Position numbers and translations under genes: made by a program
The notes under the pieces: generated by a model
Database searches by the model: none
What the model was told of the DNA's origin: nothing
What the model saw: the letters and a program-made list of their open reading frames with translations, nothing else
Part shown: in pieces, positions 1-10,517 of the stretch
How positions within the stretch are numbered: position 1 is the stretch's first letter
Layout: the number at the start of each line of letters is the position of its first letter
Assembly: GCA_036873135.1 (NCBI GenBank)
Contig: JAPTYO010000003.1
Location: forward strand, 32,368,763-32,432,762
Direction of reading: 5' to 3'
From: Clarkia xantiana subsp. parviflora
Taxonomy: Eukaryota > Streptophyta > Magnoliopsida > Myrtales > Onagraceae
DNA length: 64,000 bases

Positions 1-426
1 AGAGATTTCGCTTAGATATATAGATAGAGATATTAAGAGGGAATTTCATTGCTATATAATGCTTCGTCCACCCTTCGTACCGTAAAAGTTAAGACTAACT
101 ACTGATCAACTTTACTAAAATCTGAAGGTGGTAGGTGAAGGTGTAACAACTTGACCAAAGGTGATAGGTGAAGACGTAATTTAGCATTTATACTTTAACA
201 CGTATAAGCAACCGAGTGTTAGTGATGCGGCTTATTGTGAGGGTGTGGTTTGGCACCTAGCCTTGAATGTTAAATAAGAGGTAACTCTTTCACTCCTAGC
301 TATCTTGTGTGTTGAGCTTCTCTTTTGTGTTCGTATTCTGTTCGGGACGGTGATTTGGACGTGCAATCACGCCAGTAGAATGCATAGAAGGCAGAAAAAA
401 TCATAATTTTGACTCTGAGATACAAA
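1..426. other. Partial intron 1 of CYP72A copy C; no gene seen
   Basis: This stretch resembles intron 1 of copy A around 6470-6720: both share the text around 'agatattaagag' and the segment ending 'ggacgtgcaatcacgcc'. It is therefore intron of the copy whose later exons lie left of the window. No coding potential is visible. Confidence 0.6.
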
Positions 427-561
427 AGCTAGTGATCCACTTACCATAGGTGTTGATGATTTTAAAACCTTAGAGAAGCTAGTGATCCACTTACCATAGG
501 TGTTGATGATTTTAAAACCTTAGAGAAGCTAGTGATTCACTTACCATAGGTGTTGATGATT
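427..561. repeat. 50-bp tandem repeat, about 2.7 copies, carrying the exon 1 splice donor
   Basis: Units start at 427, 477 and 527 with a 50-bp period. Each unit contains the end of CYP72A exon 1 and its minus-strand donor (plus-strand text cacttaccatag), followed by intron sequence. Copies A and B each have this junction once, so it was multiplied locally in copy C. Only the third unit (donor G at 544) is contiguous with exon 1. Confidence 0.9.
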
Positions 562-1021
562 TGTCCATGGAAGGAAGGGAGGATGCGAGGCAAGATATCA
601 TCGGAAAGTGTTGAAGTATCCTCCACCATGAGTCCCACACCGGTGGTGTGTTAATAATTAGAGCACTATATAAGCAAATGGGCTACCTCCTCCTATCACC
701 AATTGGTTTTAGAATGGATCCCCACTTGTGAAAGTGGTTGCTCGATATTGGCCATTGGGTTTGACTCGGCCCAATGTGGAATTTAAGAGAAAGTCCGATG
801 GGTGTCGACATAGCCTCAGCCAACATCTTTTTACTCTCAGGAAGGTCGCCAGAAAGAGACCGGTATGGGTTCCCTTTCAAGCCCTGCCGTCGAAGAATCC
901 ACTCGAGCCGCTTTGGCTTCAGCCACACCCAGTTTAGAGTCCTCCATGCAAACCATGATAATGCTAACAGGATCATCAGTCCTAGCAGAGCCATGAATGT
1001 TGAAACTGAAGAAATCGCCAT
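545..1021 (-). pseudogene. CYP72A cytochrome P450, copy C, exon 1 only, interrupted
   Basis: Reading leftwards from the ATG at 1019-1021, the translation gives a CYP72A N-terminus: a hydrophobic membrane anchor (about residues 8-27, ending [14 protein letters not shown]), then the family's [17 protein letters not shown] segment. After GLS the frame runs into foreign sequence and stops near 683. The remaining exon end is found at 545-603. The exon spans 477 bp; subtracting a 180-bp insert and one 5-bp duplication leaves 292 bp, exactly the length of exon 1 in copy A. Exons 2-5 would lie beyond the left edge. As it stands the copy cannot give the normal protein, so I call it a pseudogene; the rest of the gene is unseen. 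Confidence 0.85.
609..788. mobile_element. TRIM-type solo LTR inserted in copy C exon 1
   Basis: The insert begins TGTTGAAGTAT and ends near AATTTAAGA, and is flanked by a 5-bp duplication GAAAG (604-608 and 789-793). It carries the core 'ctatcaccaattggtttt' shared with the TRIM LTRs at 29742-29912 and 6726-6893. The 3' terminus is not a clean CA, so one mutation is assumed. Confidence 0.7.
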
Positions 1022-3135
1022 GTATTTTATTCTTCTTTTCTAGATGTCTTCTTCTAGCTATATATAGCTTGATATGTTTTTAACTTGGCGTGTGTTACAT
1101 TTACATACGTAGATAAGGTGGACCAACCATTGAACCTTAATTGTTCTAAGTTTTTTATTATAAAAAATAAATAATTATGCCGACACAAGATGGGTGATAT
1201 CTAATGCTTGTTTCCTTCTTTTTTTTTCGATATTTTTCTTACGTGTTAACTGTTATGGTTACTAAATAGTCGAATAAACTTTCACACAATTACAAATCAC
1301 TATACATATTTTAATTTTTCAAAATTTGCTATTAAATTTTCGATTTCCGAACAAATTGTTATTTCCACGGTATTTTTTTTTTTTTCAAATAGGACATACG
1401 AAGTAAGTGTTAACCATTAAGTTCGACGTGTACTTAAGATGGATTCGCAAATAAATTGAAAGGATTGCAGCAAAATACATTTAATTGGATACTCAGTTTA
1501 AATGCACCGTTAAAATTGGGAGAGATCTAATTGAATGTATTTTTCTCAAATCCTTTCAAGTTATTTTCGAATGCATATTTGGTACACATCAAAAGACTAT
1601 GCATAGTCGGAACAATACCCATTTGTTGTTCAATTTGATCAAAATTAAAAAAAAAAAAAAAAAAAGGTTAGTAATTTGCTCCGAAAGAATTCCAGATATT
1701 CAATTTTAAAAAATTAAAGTTAGATTGGGATTTATAATTTTACCAAAGTTTAGGTAGCAATTTGTTTATTAACCTTAGCCTGAGTGATCGTAAATAATAA
1801 CTAAATACGTACACCATGGAGCACAGGGTCAAACTCATGATTTTTTTTAGGGGAAAGAAATTGAACTAATACAAAAAAAATATTTTTTTGGCGTAAATAT
1901 AAAAAAATTTAAAGTAACGAATCATTAATTATTAACTTTTTATAATAAAAAATATATATGGGAGGAATAATTTACGATTTGGACCGAATCGTCTCTATCC
2001 CTTGACCTTCTAGTTTATCAGTCGCCCCATGCAACACGTCACCTCCCTACTTGCGAAGCCAAGCCTTTTTTAAACGGTCAAACGTTTTTCTAGTATATGA
2101 TTCTGAAACCATATATTTTTGTTTTTTTTACTACTTTGTACGTACGTAAAATTTTAAAAGTATAAAAAAAAATACATTTAATATTTATATCATGCAATTA
2201 ATAATATTAATTTTTATATGATGTTTACCTTATGACAATATTAATAAAAAAATATTACAGACATGGTACTTGTGGAATATAGCGGAAAAATCCAACCAGG
2301 ATCCTCATTTCATGGGCAAAGTTATCAAAGGTTAAGGGGTAACTGTTCCCTAAATTTTTAGCAATGTATAATTTTAATCTTAAAAGTTTTAATATTTTTC
2401 AGATTGGTTTTTTAAAATCTTACTTTATCCTCTTATATTTTTTACATTGATTGTTTGCTTCTAATTTAATTCTTACTCTGAACGATATTTATGACTTCGT
2501 CTTTGCTCATGTCAACCTCAAGAAGTATATGTATAAGTTTTCGACTTTGCAACTTCCGTGACACCGGGTTGATGGTGAATATGTCATTACGCGGAATGAG
2601 TTATGCAAGCTTCCGAGCCATGCTAAAACTTAGATAAACATGCTTCTAATGAATTTTCTACAGTCTTCAAAATAAATACGAATGTGATGGTGACTCAGAT
2701 TGTACATTTACCTAATTTTCTGTTGGTTCTATCACACTGACCGCTAACGATTTCTCAATAATATTTGAACAAATTTATTGCATCGATAATTATATATATG
2801 TTATAGCGTTTATTGTTTAACTAGAAGTTTCGAGTTCAAAATTCATTTTAAACTCTCGAAATGGAAAAGTATTCATAATTAGTGCTTTACTATTAACGGG
2901 TACTACCGTACGGATTAGAAGGATTCAAAGTGTCATCGCCAATTCATATACACTATATATTTTTAATAATCTTCTCACACTTTTATGTTCTCATTCATTT
3001 TTTTCCAAAGCAGACTTCTTTATTCATAATAATTGCAAACTTAAGCCCCTGCATTCATATATTTATTCCCTAATACATTTCTCAAAAGAACTACATATAG
3101 TTTTTATGTTCTTTCCATAAAATTGTACGACTTGT
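1022..3135. other. Intergenic DNA between copy C promoter and copy A 3' end
   Basis: No gene is seen. The region just right of 1021 should be the copy C promoter, with the string ctatatatag at about 1057-1066. Positions 1240-1790 look like a degenerate foldback element of the family whose ends read 'ggtagcaatttggttattaacc'. Positions 1790-1990 are paralogous to the upstream region of copy A. Positions 2510-3130 are paralogous to the 3' flank of copy B (10030-10510). Confidence 0.6.
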
Positions 3136-6100
3136 TCAAGCTCTGCGTAAGATAACCTGAAGCCCATGCTGCGGTTGAAGTGTGAGGAATGGCATGGGAG
3201 CATGCGAATAAGTTGGCGAAAGGTCAAACGAGAAGCGTTGCAGTATCATTGCGATCGCCAATTTTGCTTCTAGCAACGCGAAATTTTGTCCAATGCAAAT
3301 CCTCTGGCCCCATCCAAAGGGGAAGAACGATACTTGATTTTTAGTCGCCTTTGCTATTCCTTCGGAGAACCGCTCGGGTTTGAATTCCTTTGCGTCGTCT
3401 CCCCATAGCTCCTTGTCGTGATGAACAAGTAGAACTGGTAACAACAGATGAGTACCAGCCGGAATGGTTAGGTTGCCAAGCTTGGTATCCAAGTTAGCTT
3501 GGCGTGTAAGTGCAGGTAGTGGAGGATACAACCTCAAAACCTCGTATAGGATCATTGTAACCTGAGAACACCATCAAATCAATAGAGTGCATTCTTAGAA
3601 GGTTATTTAATATGTTGGTTTCAAGGGTTAGCCGTAGTCGAGATTTCGGTCTTTCTTAGACGGAATAAACCAAGAGTTGAACACGTGATGAAAAAAGTAG
3701 CTAGCGATCTATTCGACTGTCCAAACATCAGCTAGCTATGTGCTGCATTTTATTCCGTCCAAATTAGACGAAAATCCTGACAGAACTAGAAATTTGTACA
3801 CATGTAATATGTAAACTAAAAAAACTTTAAGAAAAAGCTTCGGTTAGCAATTTTTTCGATTGATCAAACATCATCTGAAGACTATTTGATAAGCAATTGT
3901 TGTTTCAAGGGTAGAGAACTTAAAAATAGTCACAGTTATAGGTCATTTTACTAACCGGTGTCCAGATTTACTATCATATTGGTTGATTTTCACATTTTCA
4001 ACTGATTTTGTCGTTAAAATTGGTGCTTTAAGAAACAAAAACGTGTTATTTTCCAGTTTTCCAAAGTATCAAATTTGTTGCGCGTAATTTAGTTTTATTT
4101 GATGTTTAAAAACATGTTTTTGTTTCTCTAATTTTAGGAGAAAAAATTGAAAATCAACAAAACTAATAGTAAGAAAACCGAATATCGATATTTTAAATCT
4201 GGAGCAGCAATTAGCAACATGATCTATAGTTGTGATTGTTTTTAGGTTCTTAACTCTTGTTTCAATTCATGAATGAGACTTACTATTTTGAGATGATTCA
4301 ATCTTTCAAAATCGGGTTGACTGTCCCTCCCAAAAACCTGCAGAACCTCATCTCTGGCACGGTCTTGCCATGATGGATGGATGCTCAACAAGAACATGGT
4401 CCAAGTAACCAGAGCTGAGGTTGTTTCTTGCCCCGCTAAGTAAAAGAGCTTGCACTCCTCAATGATGTCTTGGATGCTCAATCCGACATTCTTCTTCGTG
4501 TTCTTCGGATTCTGTTCTCTAATTTCTTTCATGTTCGACTCGAGCAGTAGCCCTAACAAATCATCAGTGGCAACTATTCCTTCCCTTATGGCTCTCTCCT
4601 TTTTGTGTATGATTCCCTTAAGCAATGTTTCTATTTCTTTGTTGTAGCTCTTAAGCTTCTTGTTCATATCCGTAGGAATGAATCTGCAACGGAAAAAATA
4701 AACCAATATATAGTATGAACAAATTAGTTTGTAATTATATAAATTGAGCTTTTTTGTTCTTATACATCTATCACAATTTATTAGGGTTAAATAACCAAAT
4801 CTACCTAATCTTTGACCGTTTTACAATTGCTAACGGAACATTGTTTTTCTAACATCTGCTACATATTAAACCTTCATTCCAGACAAAAGTTGTTACTACG
4901 ATTAAAAGTTTCGTTAAAATGGACAGAAAATAAGAATTTTCCGGTCATGAGAAGTATTTCGATGTGTACTTAAATGGATACCGTAAGAAATTGAAATAAC
5001 TCCACTTTCAATTGAACTGTAAGGTTCAGTTAGAACTGGGTCGAGTTCGAATTGAATTGAATGTTTAATTGAAAGTATTTTGTTGCGGTTTTTTCAATGC
5101 AGGTACTCTATTTACCTCCAACCTGGTATATAGACTGATTGGAAACACTTCATAACGAGTTCCCCCATTTGTGTCTGCAGTTCAAAGATTCTTTTCCCAT
5201 CCTCATAGCTGCTGCCGAAGGAAGTTCGAGAAATGACGTCACGAGTCATATTCTGAATGTCCGCAAATACATTCAGCTCGACAGAATCTTTTCCAGATAG
5301 TATCGTGTCCCAGTTGGTAACCATCTCGTCGGACAGTGAATGAAACGCCGGCAACATAAGCTTTTATTTCACCATACACACAAATGAAGAAGCATTAATT
5401 AGGTTGTATACTCAGTGTTAATAAACAGTTACTTAAATTTTTACTCAAAACACAAATTATTATACGAATATCTTCATTTTTTAAAATAGCCTATCTAAAT
5501 TTTTAATAATTAATAACTGCAAATTGTTAGAGAATAAAATAGGGGAGCGAGCCTAGACCGAATACATAAACTCACTGAGATTCAAACCAATTGGTAATAG
5601 TATGAGTAGCTCACCGAGCTTATATAGTGTTTCAACTCTTCAATCTAACTGACCAGCCCTCGAACGACTAGCCAAAGCATAAACACTAACAACATGTACC
5701 ACGTGTCGCCGTCCTTATCAGGACTCACCATTTTGTGCTCTCCCAAAATTTCCGGATTGAGCCACAGGCTCTGATACTAGTTGTTGTGAGATTAAAACTG
5801 GAGGGTGAGCCCTGACACACACTTAATAAGCACACTATGGTTCCAAACTAAAAACCAACCTGTAATAGTAGGAGTAGTCCACCAAGCTTATATAGTTCAA
5901 ACTCCTTAATCTAACCGATCTGGTACAACTCACTCACATGTACACTTAATACAAATTACTACATTCGTTATAATTTCCGTCAAAAAAAAAATGGACATGT
6001 CCGAGCCACTCGAGATCTTTTGACGTATAGGTATAGCAAGATGGATTTAGCAATAAGAAAGGAAAAAAGAGATCAGAGTATATTAAACCTTGATTTTCTC

Positions 6101-7627
6101 CATGGTGAATGCAGGATTGATAATTTTCCTATGCTTGGTCCACTTTGCGCCTTCGTAGCTGAATATCCCAGTGGCGAGCTTTCTTGCTAAGGGGTTTGTC
6201 ACCGGTGGCTTCTGAAAGTCGGAACTTCTGTTAAAGACTTCTTTTATGAGCTCGGGTTGCATTACATTCAACCTAGGATTCGGCCCATCCCATGAAAATG
6301 AATCCTTTCCTGTATATACAGACACACATAATTTCTCTCGCAAAAAGACAGACATGCACTGACGCACATATATGTTGAAGTATTTAATCACCCTTCAATT
6401 ATCACAAAGATTTCATGACACTTGGTTAAGTAGTTCGCCTAAAAATAATCGGTAAGTGATGTTAGAGAATTACCTTAGATATAGATACAGATATTAAGAG
6501 AGAATTTCATTGCTTACAAATTAAACTCTTGTGTTGCAATAATTTGGAACCTAGGCTTGAATGAGATAAATAAGAGGCAACTGTGTTAACTCCTAGCTAC
6601 CTCGTGTGTGTTGTGTTCGTGTAATACCGTGGTGTTTTAGTTCGCAATTGTCATTCAAACGAGTCTCGATCATGCTTGTGTTCTGTTTCTAGGCTGGTGA
6701 TTTGGACGTGCAATCACGCCATCAGTGTTAGAGTTATATGTGAATGCATACTTACATGTCAGATAGTTTTGAAAGAGTTGGAATACGATATAAGCTTAAT
6801 GGGTTACTCCTACCATCACCAATTGATTTTAGTATTGAACATTCTTGGGTTGTGCAGTGGGGTTGGGCTCGCTCCACAAATTTAATCTCCCAACAACGGG
6901 TATCAGAGTCGGAGGTTCGGTCTAGGAAGTTTGGGAGGGCACAAAGGTGAGGCCCAGTAAGGGCGGCGACATGTGGTAGTAAGGGCGGCGACATGTGGTA
7001 CATGCAGGTTCGAGAGTTTGTGCCATGACTTGGAGAATGGCGTCGAATGGGTGGTTTGAAAATTTCACGATTTGTTAAACGATTGGGGCTTAAAGCCCTT
7101 GTTTTAGTGGCCTTACCCATATTTCAGCCATGATATTACTACTGATAGTTTGAAACTATATAAGTTTAATGGACTACTTCTACTCTCACCAATTGGGTCA
7201 CTCAGATTTAATCTCCAAACAATCAGGTGCTGAATAAGTCGGAAAGAAAACATATATAATTTTATCTTTGTGACAGGAAACAGTTGACCAACTGTCTTAA
7301 AACCTTACAGAAGCTGAAGCTAGTGATCCACTTACCATAGGTGTTGATGATTTGTCCATGGAAGGAAGGAAGGATGCGAGGCACGATATCATCGGAAAGT
7401 CCGATGGGTCTCGACATAGCCTCAGCCAACATCTTTTTACTCTCAGGAAGGTCGCCGGAAAGAGACCGGTATGAGTTCCCTTTCAAGCCCTGCTGTCGAA
7501 GAATCCGCTCGAGCCGCTTCGGTCTAAGCCACACCCAGTTTAAAGCCCTCCATGCAAACCATGATAATACTAAGAGGATCATCAGTCCTAGCAGAGCCAT
7601 GAATGTTGAAGCTGATGATATCTCCAT
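3136..7627 (-). CDS. CYP72A-family cytochrome P450, copy A, complete
   Basis: A microsomal heme-thiolate monooxygenase that should sit in the ER membrane through its N-terminal anchor and take electrons from P450 reductase. Exons, all joining in frame: 7336-7627, 6089-6309, 5116-5360, 4284-4683, 3136-3561 (1584 bp, 527 aa plus stop would be 528 codons; I count 527 codons and stop within about one codon). Landmarks: membrane anchor in exon 1; I-helix AGQETTS in exon 4; ExxR as EVLR and the PERF motif as KPERF in exon 5; heme loop [10 protein letters not shown] with its cysteine ligand. The family includes secologanin synthase, gibberellin and triterpenoid oxidases; the substrate here cannot be told. 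Oddities: the intron 2 donor is GTTTAA, weaker than GTAATT in copy B, and introns 1, 2 and 4 carry small transposons. About 95% like copy B in the last two exons, less in the first. Confidence 0.92.
3895..4262. repeat. Foldback MITE in intron 4 of CYP72A copy A
   Basis: The two arms are inverted copies: 'aacttaaaaatagtcac' on the left and 'tgtttttaggttctta' on the right, with the shared inner text 'aatatcgatattttaaatct'. The same family appears in the callose synthase introns and in intron 1 of the L18a-like gene. Its right end reaches to about 20 bp from the exon 4 donor. Confidence 0.65.
5540..5945 (-). mobile_element. Degenerate TRIM-like element in intron 2 of copy A
   Basis: On the minus strand two related LTR-like blocks (about 5945-5790 and 5640-5540) contain 'tatataagct' followed by text close to 'actcctactatta'. 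Between them lies a primer-binding-like string, read on plus as gctctgatacta (about 5771-5782), which matches the initiator tRNA-Met site of plant LTR elements. Termini are not resolved. Confidence 0.5.
6726..7225 (+). mobile_element. Degenerate TRIM-like element in intron 1 of copy A
   Basis: An LTR-like block (about 6726-6893) ends near 'ctcccaaca' and is followed by a primer-binding-like string gggtatcagagtc at about 6898. A short internal part contains a 22-bp direct duplication ('taagggcggcgacatgtgg', near 6957-7000). A second, shorter LTR-like block lies at about 7135-7225, with the shared core 'tctcaccaattgg'. Confidence 0.5.
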
Positions 7628-7972
7628 GTAATTCTTCTTTATTATCTGGATGTCTTCTTATCTAGCTAGCTTGATGTGTTTTCAACTTGGAGTGTATAAC
7701 GAATAGATAAGGTACAGGAATCAATGAACCTTAATTATTCCGAGTTTATTTTATAAATGCCGACACAAGATGGATATTGTAATAAATTTGTCAGTTTGTT
7801 TCCTTCTGTATTTTCTTTTGTTCCCAATGTTTCCTTCTGTGTTAACTGTTATGGTTATATAATTATATTTGGCCGAGTGATGGTAAATATATACGTACTC
7901 TAGAGCAGGTTTGAACTCATGATTTTTCTGCATTGACAAAATATGTTTTTAGTGGCAAATATAAGACTTTAA
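7628..7972. other. Upstream region of CYP72A copy A
   Basis: This is presumably the promoter of copy A. Compared with the same place in copy C (1040-1075), a TATATA hexamer is missing here: copy C reads ctagctatatatagctt and copy A reads ctagctagctt. No gene is seen. Confidence 0.5.
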
Positions 7973-8852
7973 GGGCACGTTTGATTGTCAGTATTGCGAT
8001 ATCCTAATACCGGTATTAGCTAATACCGTGTTTGTGTCAACTTGGTATTGGTATTAGCTAATACTTGGTATTAGCTAATACTCAATTATAGAAGGAATTT
8101 GGTATTAAATAATACTATCTAAAAGTAAAGCATTAGCTAATACCAATCTCCTAATTATCAATTTACCATTGTAATATATGGCAAACTCTCACTGTTTACA
8201 TCGTAGCTTCGGGCCGGACCCCGTTTACATCGAAACTTCAGACAGGGGTCGGGCCGAGTCATGTTCGAGTCGGGCTGGGCAGTTCGGGCCGGGCTGGGCA
8301 ATTCGGGCGGTTCGGGCCGGGCTGGGCGGTTCGGGCTGGGCTGGTCAGTTCGGGCCGAGCTGGGTGGTTCGGGCTGGGCTGCTCAGTTCGGGCCTGGCTG
8401 GGTGATTCGGGCTGGGCTGGTCAGTTCGGGCCGGTCTGGGTGGTTCGGGCCAGGCATGTCAATTCGGGTCGGGCTGTGCGATTCGGGCCGGGCTGAGCAA
8501 TTCAGGCTGTTCGGGTCGGGTTGCTTTGGTTAGTTCGGGCTAGGCCCGGCTGGAACGGGCCGGGTCGGGCTAATCACTTTTTTCAATTGTTTTGTACTAT
8601 TTTCTTTATATATATACATATTTATACATTGAAAATGTAAAATATATCTTCATTGAAAATGCAAGTAAGGGTATTTAGGTCTTTTAGTCATTGTATTAGG
8701 ATATCCTAATACAATGTTCATTCAAATATTGTATTAGGATATCCTAATACATGGCTCAATCAGACATTGTATTAGCTAAGCATGTATTAGCTAAGCATGT
8801 ATTAGCTAATACCGGTATTAGGATATCGCAGTACCGGCAATCAAACGTGCCC
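7973..8852. mobile_element. Non-autonomous PIF/Harbinger-like element (880 bp)
   Basis: The ends are inverted repeats of roughly 54 bp, each starting GGGCACGTTTGATTG and continuing through GATATCCTAATACCGG. The element is flanked by the 3-bp duplication TAA (7970-7972 and 8853-8855), as expected for this superfamily. The paralogous copy at about 9900 reads 'ataaaactttaaagtg' with no insert and so shows the empty site. There is no transposase; the interior holds palindromic modules and a GC-rich minisatellite. Confidence 0.85.
8264..8568. repeat. GC-rich 19-bp minisatellite inside the Harbinger-like element
   Basis: About a dozen units of the form ttcgggccgggctgggcag follow one another with a 19-bp period, with two shortened 9-bp units. 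Base composition is sharply different from the AT-rich surroundings. Open frames across it are a by-product of the repeat, not a gene. Confidence 0.88.
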
Positions 8853-8920
8853 TAAAGTGTCAAAGAAAAATAATTACAGTTTTATAATAAAATTAGTTAC
8901 AGTTTTACCACTCATAGAGC

Positions 8921-9632
8921 CAGGCCCGGCTCAACCCCCAAGCAACTCAAGCTGTTGCTTGAGGCCTCCAAAAAAATGAGGCCTCAAAATATTGATTACT
9001 TATAACTATTACTAGAGGCCCAAATAAGTTTCAAAATTGCACATACATTGATTAGGCCCTGATCAAATTAAACTAGTTTAATTTTCTGCTGCCGAAGTAA
9101 TGCATTGATACGGAAAACAATGCATTGAGTAGGCCATTAATCAACTTAATTAATGCTCAATCGTGGCAGCTCTTTTATTTATTAAATTGAATCATCAATT
9201 TCCGAAAAATAATTATAGTTAATATTTTTTGCCATATAATATTTTAATACCCATTAAAAAAAACTGAAACTCATCAATTTCTGAAAATTAATTATATTTA
9301 ATTTTTTTGCCATTATATTTTAATACCCTTTAAAAGAAAATTGAAAATTCCAAGTATAGTGGGCCTATATTTATATATAGTATATACCCTTTACTTGAGA
9401 AATTTTTTCAAAATTAAAATTGACTAAAATTTACCAAAATTGTATTGAAAATATTTAAATGAATCATAAAAATGCAATGAGCAATTCTTAGAATTTTTTT
9501 AAAAAAATAAATTTACAAATTATGACAGAAAAATAGTATATTAATTATATATTAATTAAATGATTATTTCTAACTAAAAAAGCCTACAATTAATTTTTGT
9601 TTTAGGCCTCAAAAGTCATTGAGACGGCCCTG
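8921..9632. mobile_element. Non-autonomous hAT-like element (712 bp)
   Basis: The ends CAGGCCCGGCTCAA and, in reverse complement, CAGGGCCGTCTCAA form imperfect terminal inverted repeats. An 8-bp duplication flanks it: catagagc (8913-8920) and catagtgc (9633-9640), 7 of 8 matching. The paralogous copy near 9958-9972 (accactcatatagctt) lacks the insert. The interior is AT-rich without an open frame. Confidence 0.82.
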
Positions 9633-9719
9633 CATAGTGCTTCGCCCTTGTATGGGAGGTGACTCGATGAATTTCAACAAAGTGTTTTTTTTTTTTTTTA
9701 CCACTTTAAAGTGTTTTTT

Positions 9720-10030
9720 TTTTTTTCCAATGTTTCCTTCTGTGTTAACTGTTTTATGGTTATATTTGGCCGAGTGATGGTAAATATATACGTACTATAG
9801 AGCAAGTTTGAACTCAGGATTTTTCTTCATTGACAAAAATTGAACTAATTAACAGCAGATAATCAGTATGTTATTTTAGGGGCAAATATAAAACTTTAAA
9901 GTGTCGAATCAAAAATAGTTACAGTTTTATAATATATATAAATATAGTTACAGTTTTACCACTCATATAGCTTCTTCCTTGTTTCCCCCTTGTTTGGGAA
10001 GTGACTAGATGAATTTCTACAAAGTCTTGA
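9720..10030. repeat. Local duplicate of the copy A upstream region (empty-site copy)
   Basis: This block repeats 7825-7972 plus 8856-8920 and 9641-9690 without the two transposons, sharing 'ggccgagtgatggtaaatat' and 'agttacagttttaccactc'. A third relative lies at about 1780-2030. No gene is seen between 9641 and 10517. Confidence 0.75.
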
Positions 10031-10517
10031 AAATAATTAGAAATGTGATGGTGACTCAATTGTACATTTACCTAATTTTCTGTTGGTTCATTACACTGAC
10101 CGCTAAATATCTCTCAATAATATCGGAGCAAGTATATTGCATCGATAAGAAGAATCCAACCATGTAATCATATTAATAGCGGTACATCGCTTAACCGGTA
10201 AGAAGAATACAACCATGTAGTTATATTCTAGCGGTGCAACGCTTTATTGCTTAACCGGATGTCTTGAGTTTAAAATTCAGAATTCTCTCAGAATTGTAAA
10301 AATATTCATGATCAGCACTTCAGGTACGGATAATTCAAATTGTCATCACCAATTCATATAGACTATTTTTTTCAATCTTCTCACACTTTTTATAGGTTGT
10401 CATTCATTATTTTTTTCCAAAGTGCGACTTCTTTATTCATAATAATTGCAAACTAATAAGCCCTTGCATTTCTTTATTCATAGTTTTTATGTTCTTCCAT
10501 AAAGTTGCATGACTTGT

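Noticed and set aside
774..1043. Plus-strand frames opposite the exon 1 copies (also at 7341-7631 and 21442-21762)
   Set aside because: They mirror conserved CYP72A exon 1 on the other strand and have no independent support.
8178..8533. Two overlapping plus-strand open frames rich in Gly, Ala, Arg and Trp
   Set aside because: They are translations of the 19-bp minisatellite; the composition follows the repeat, and there is no gene context.
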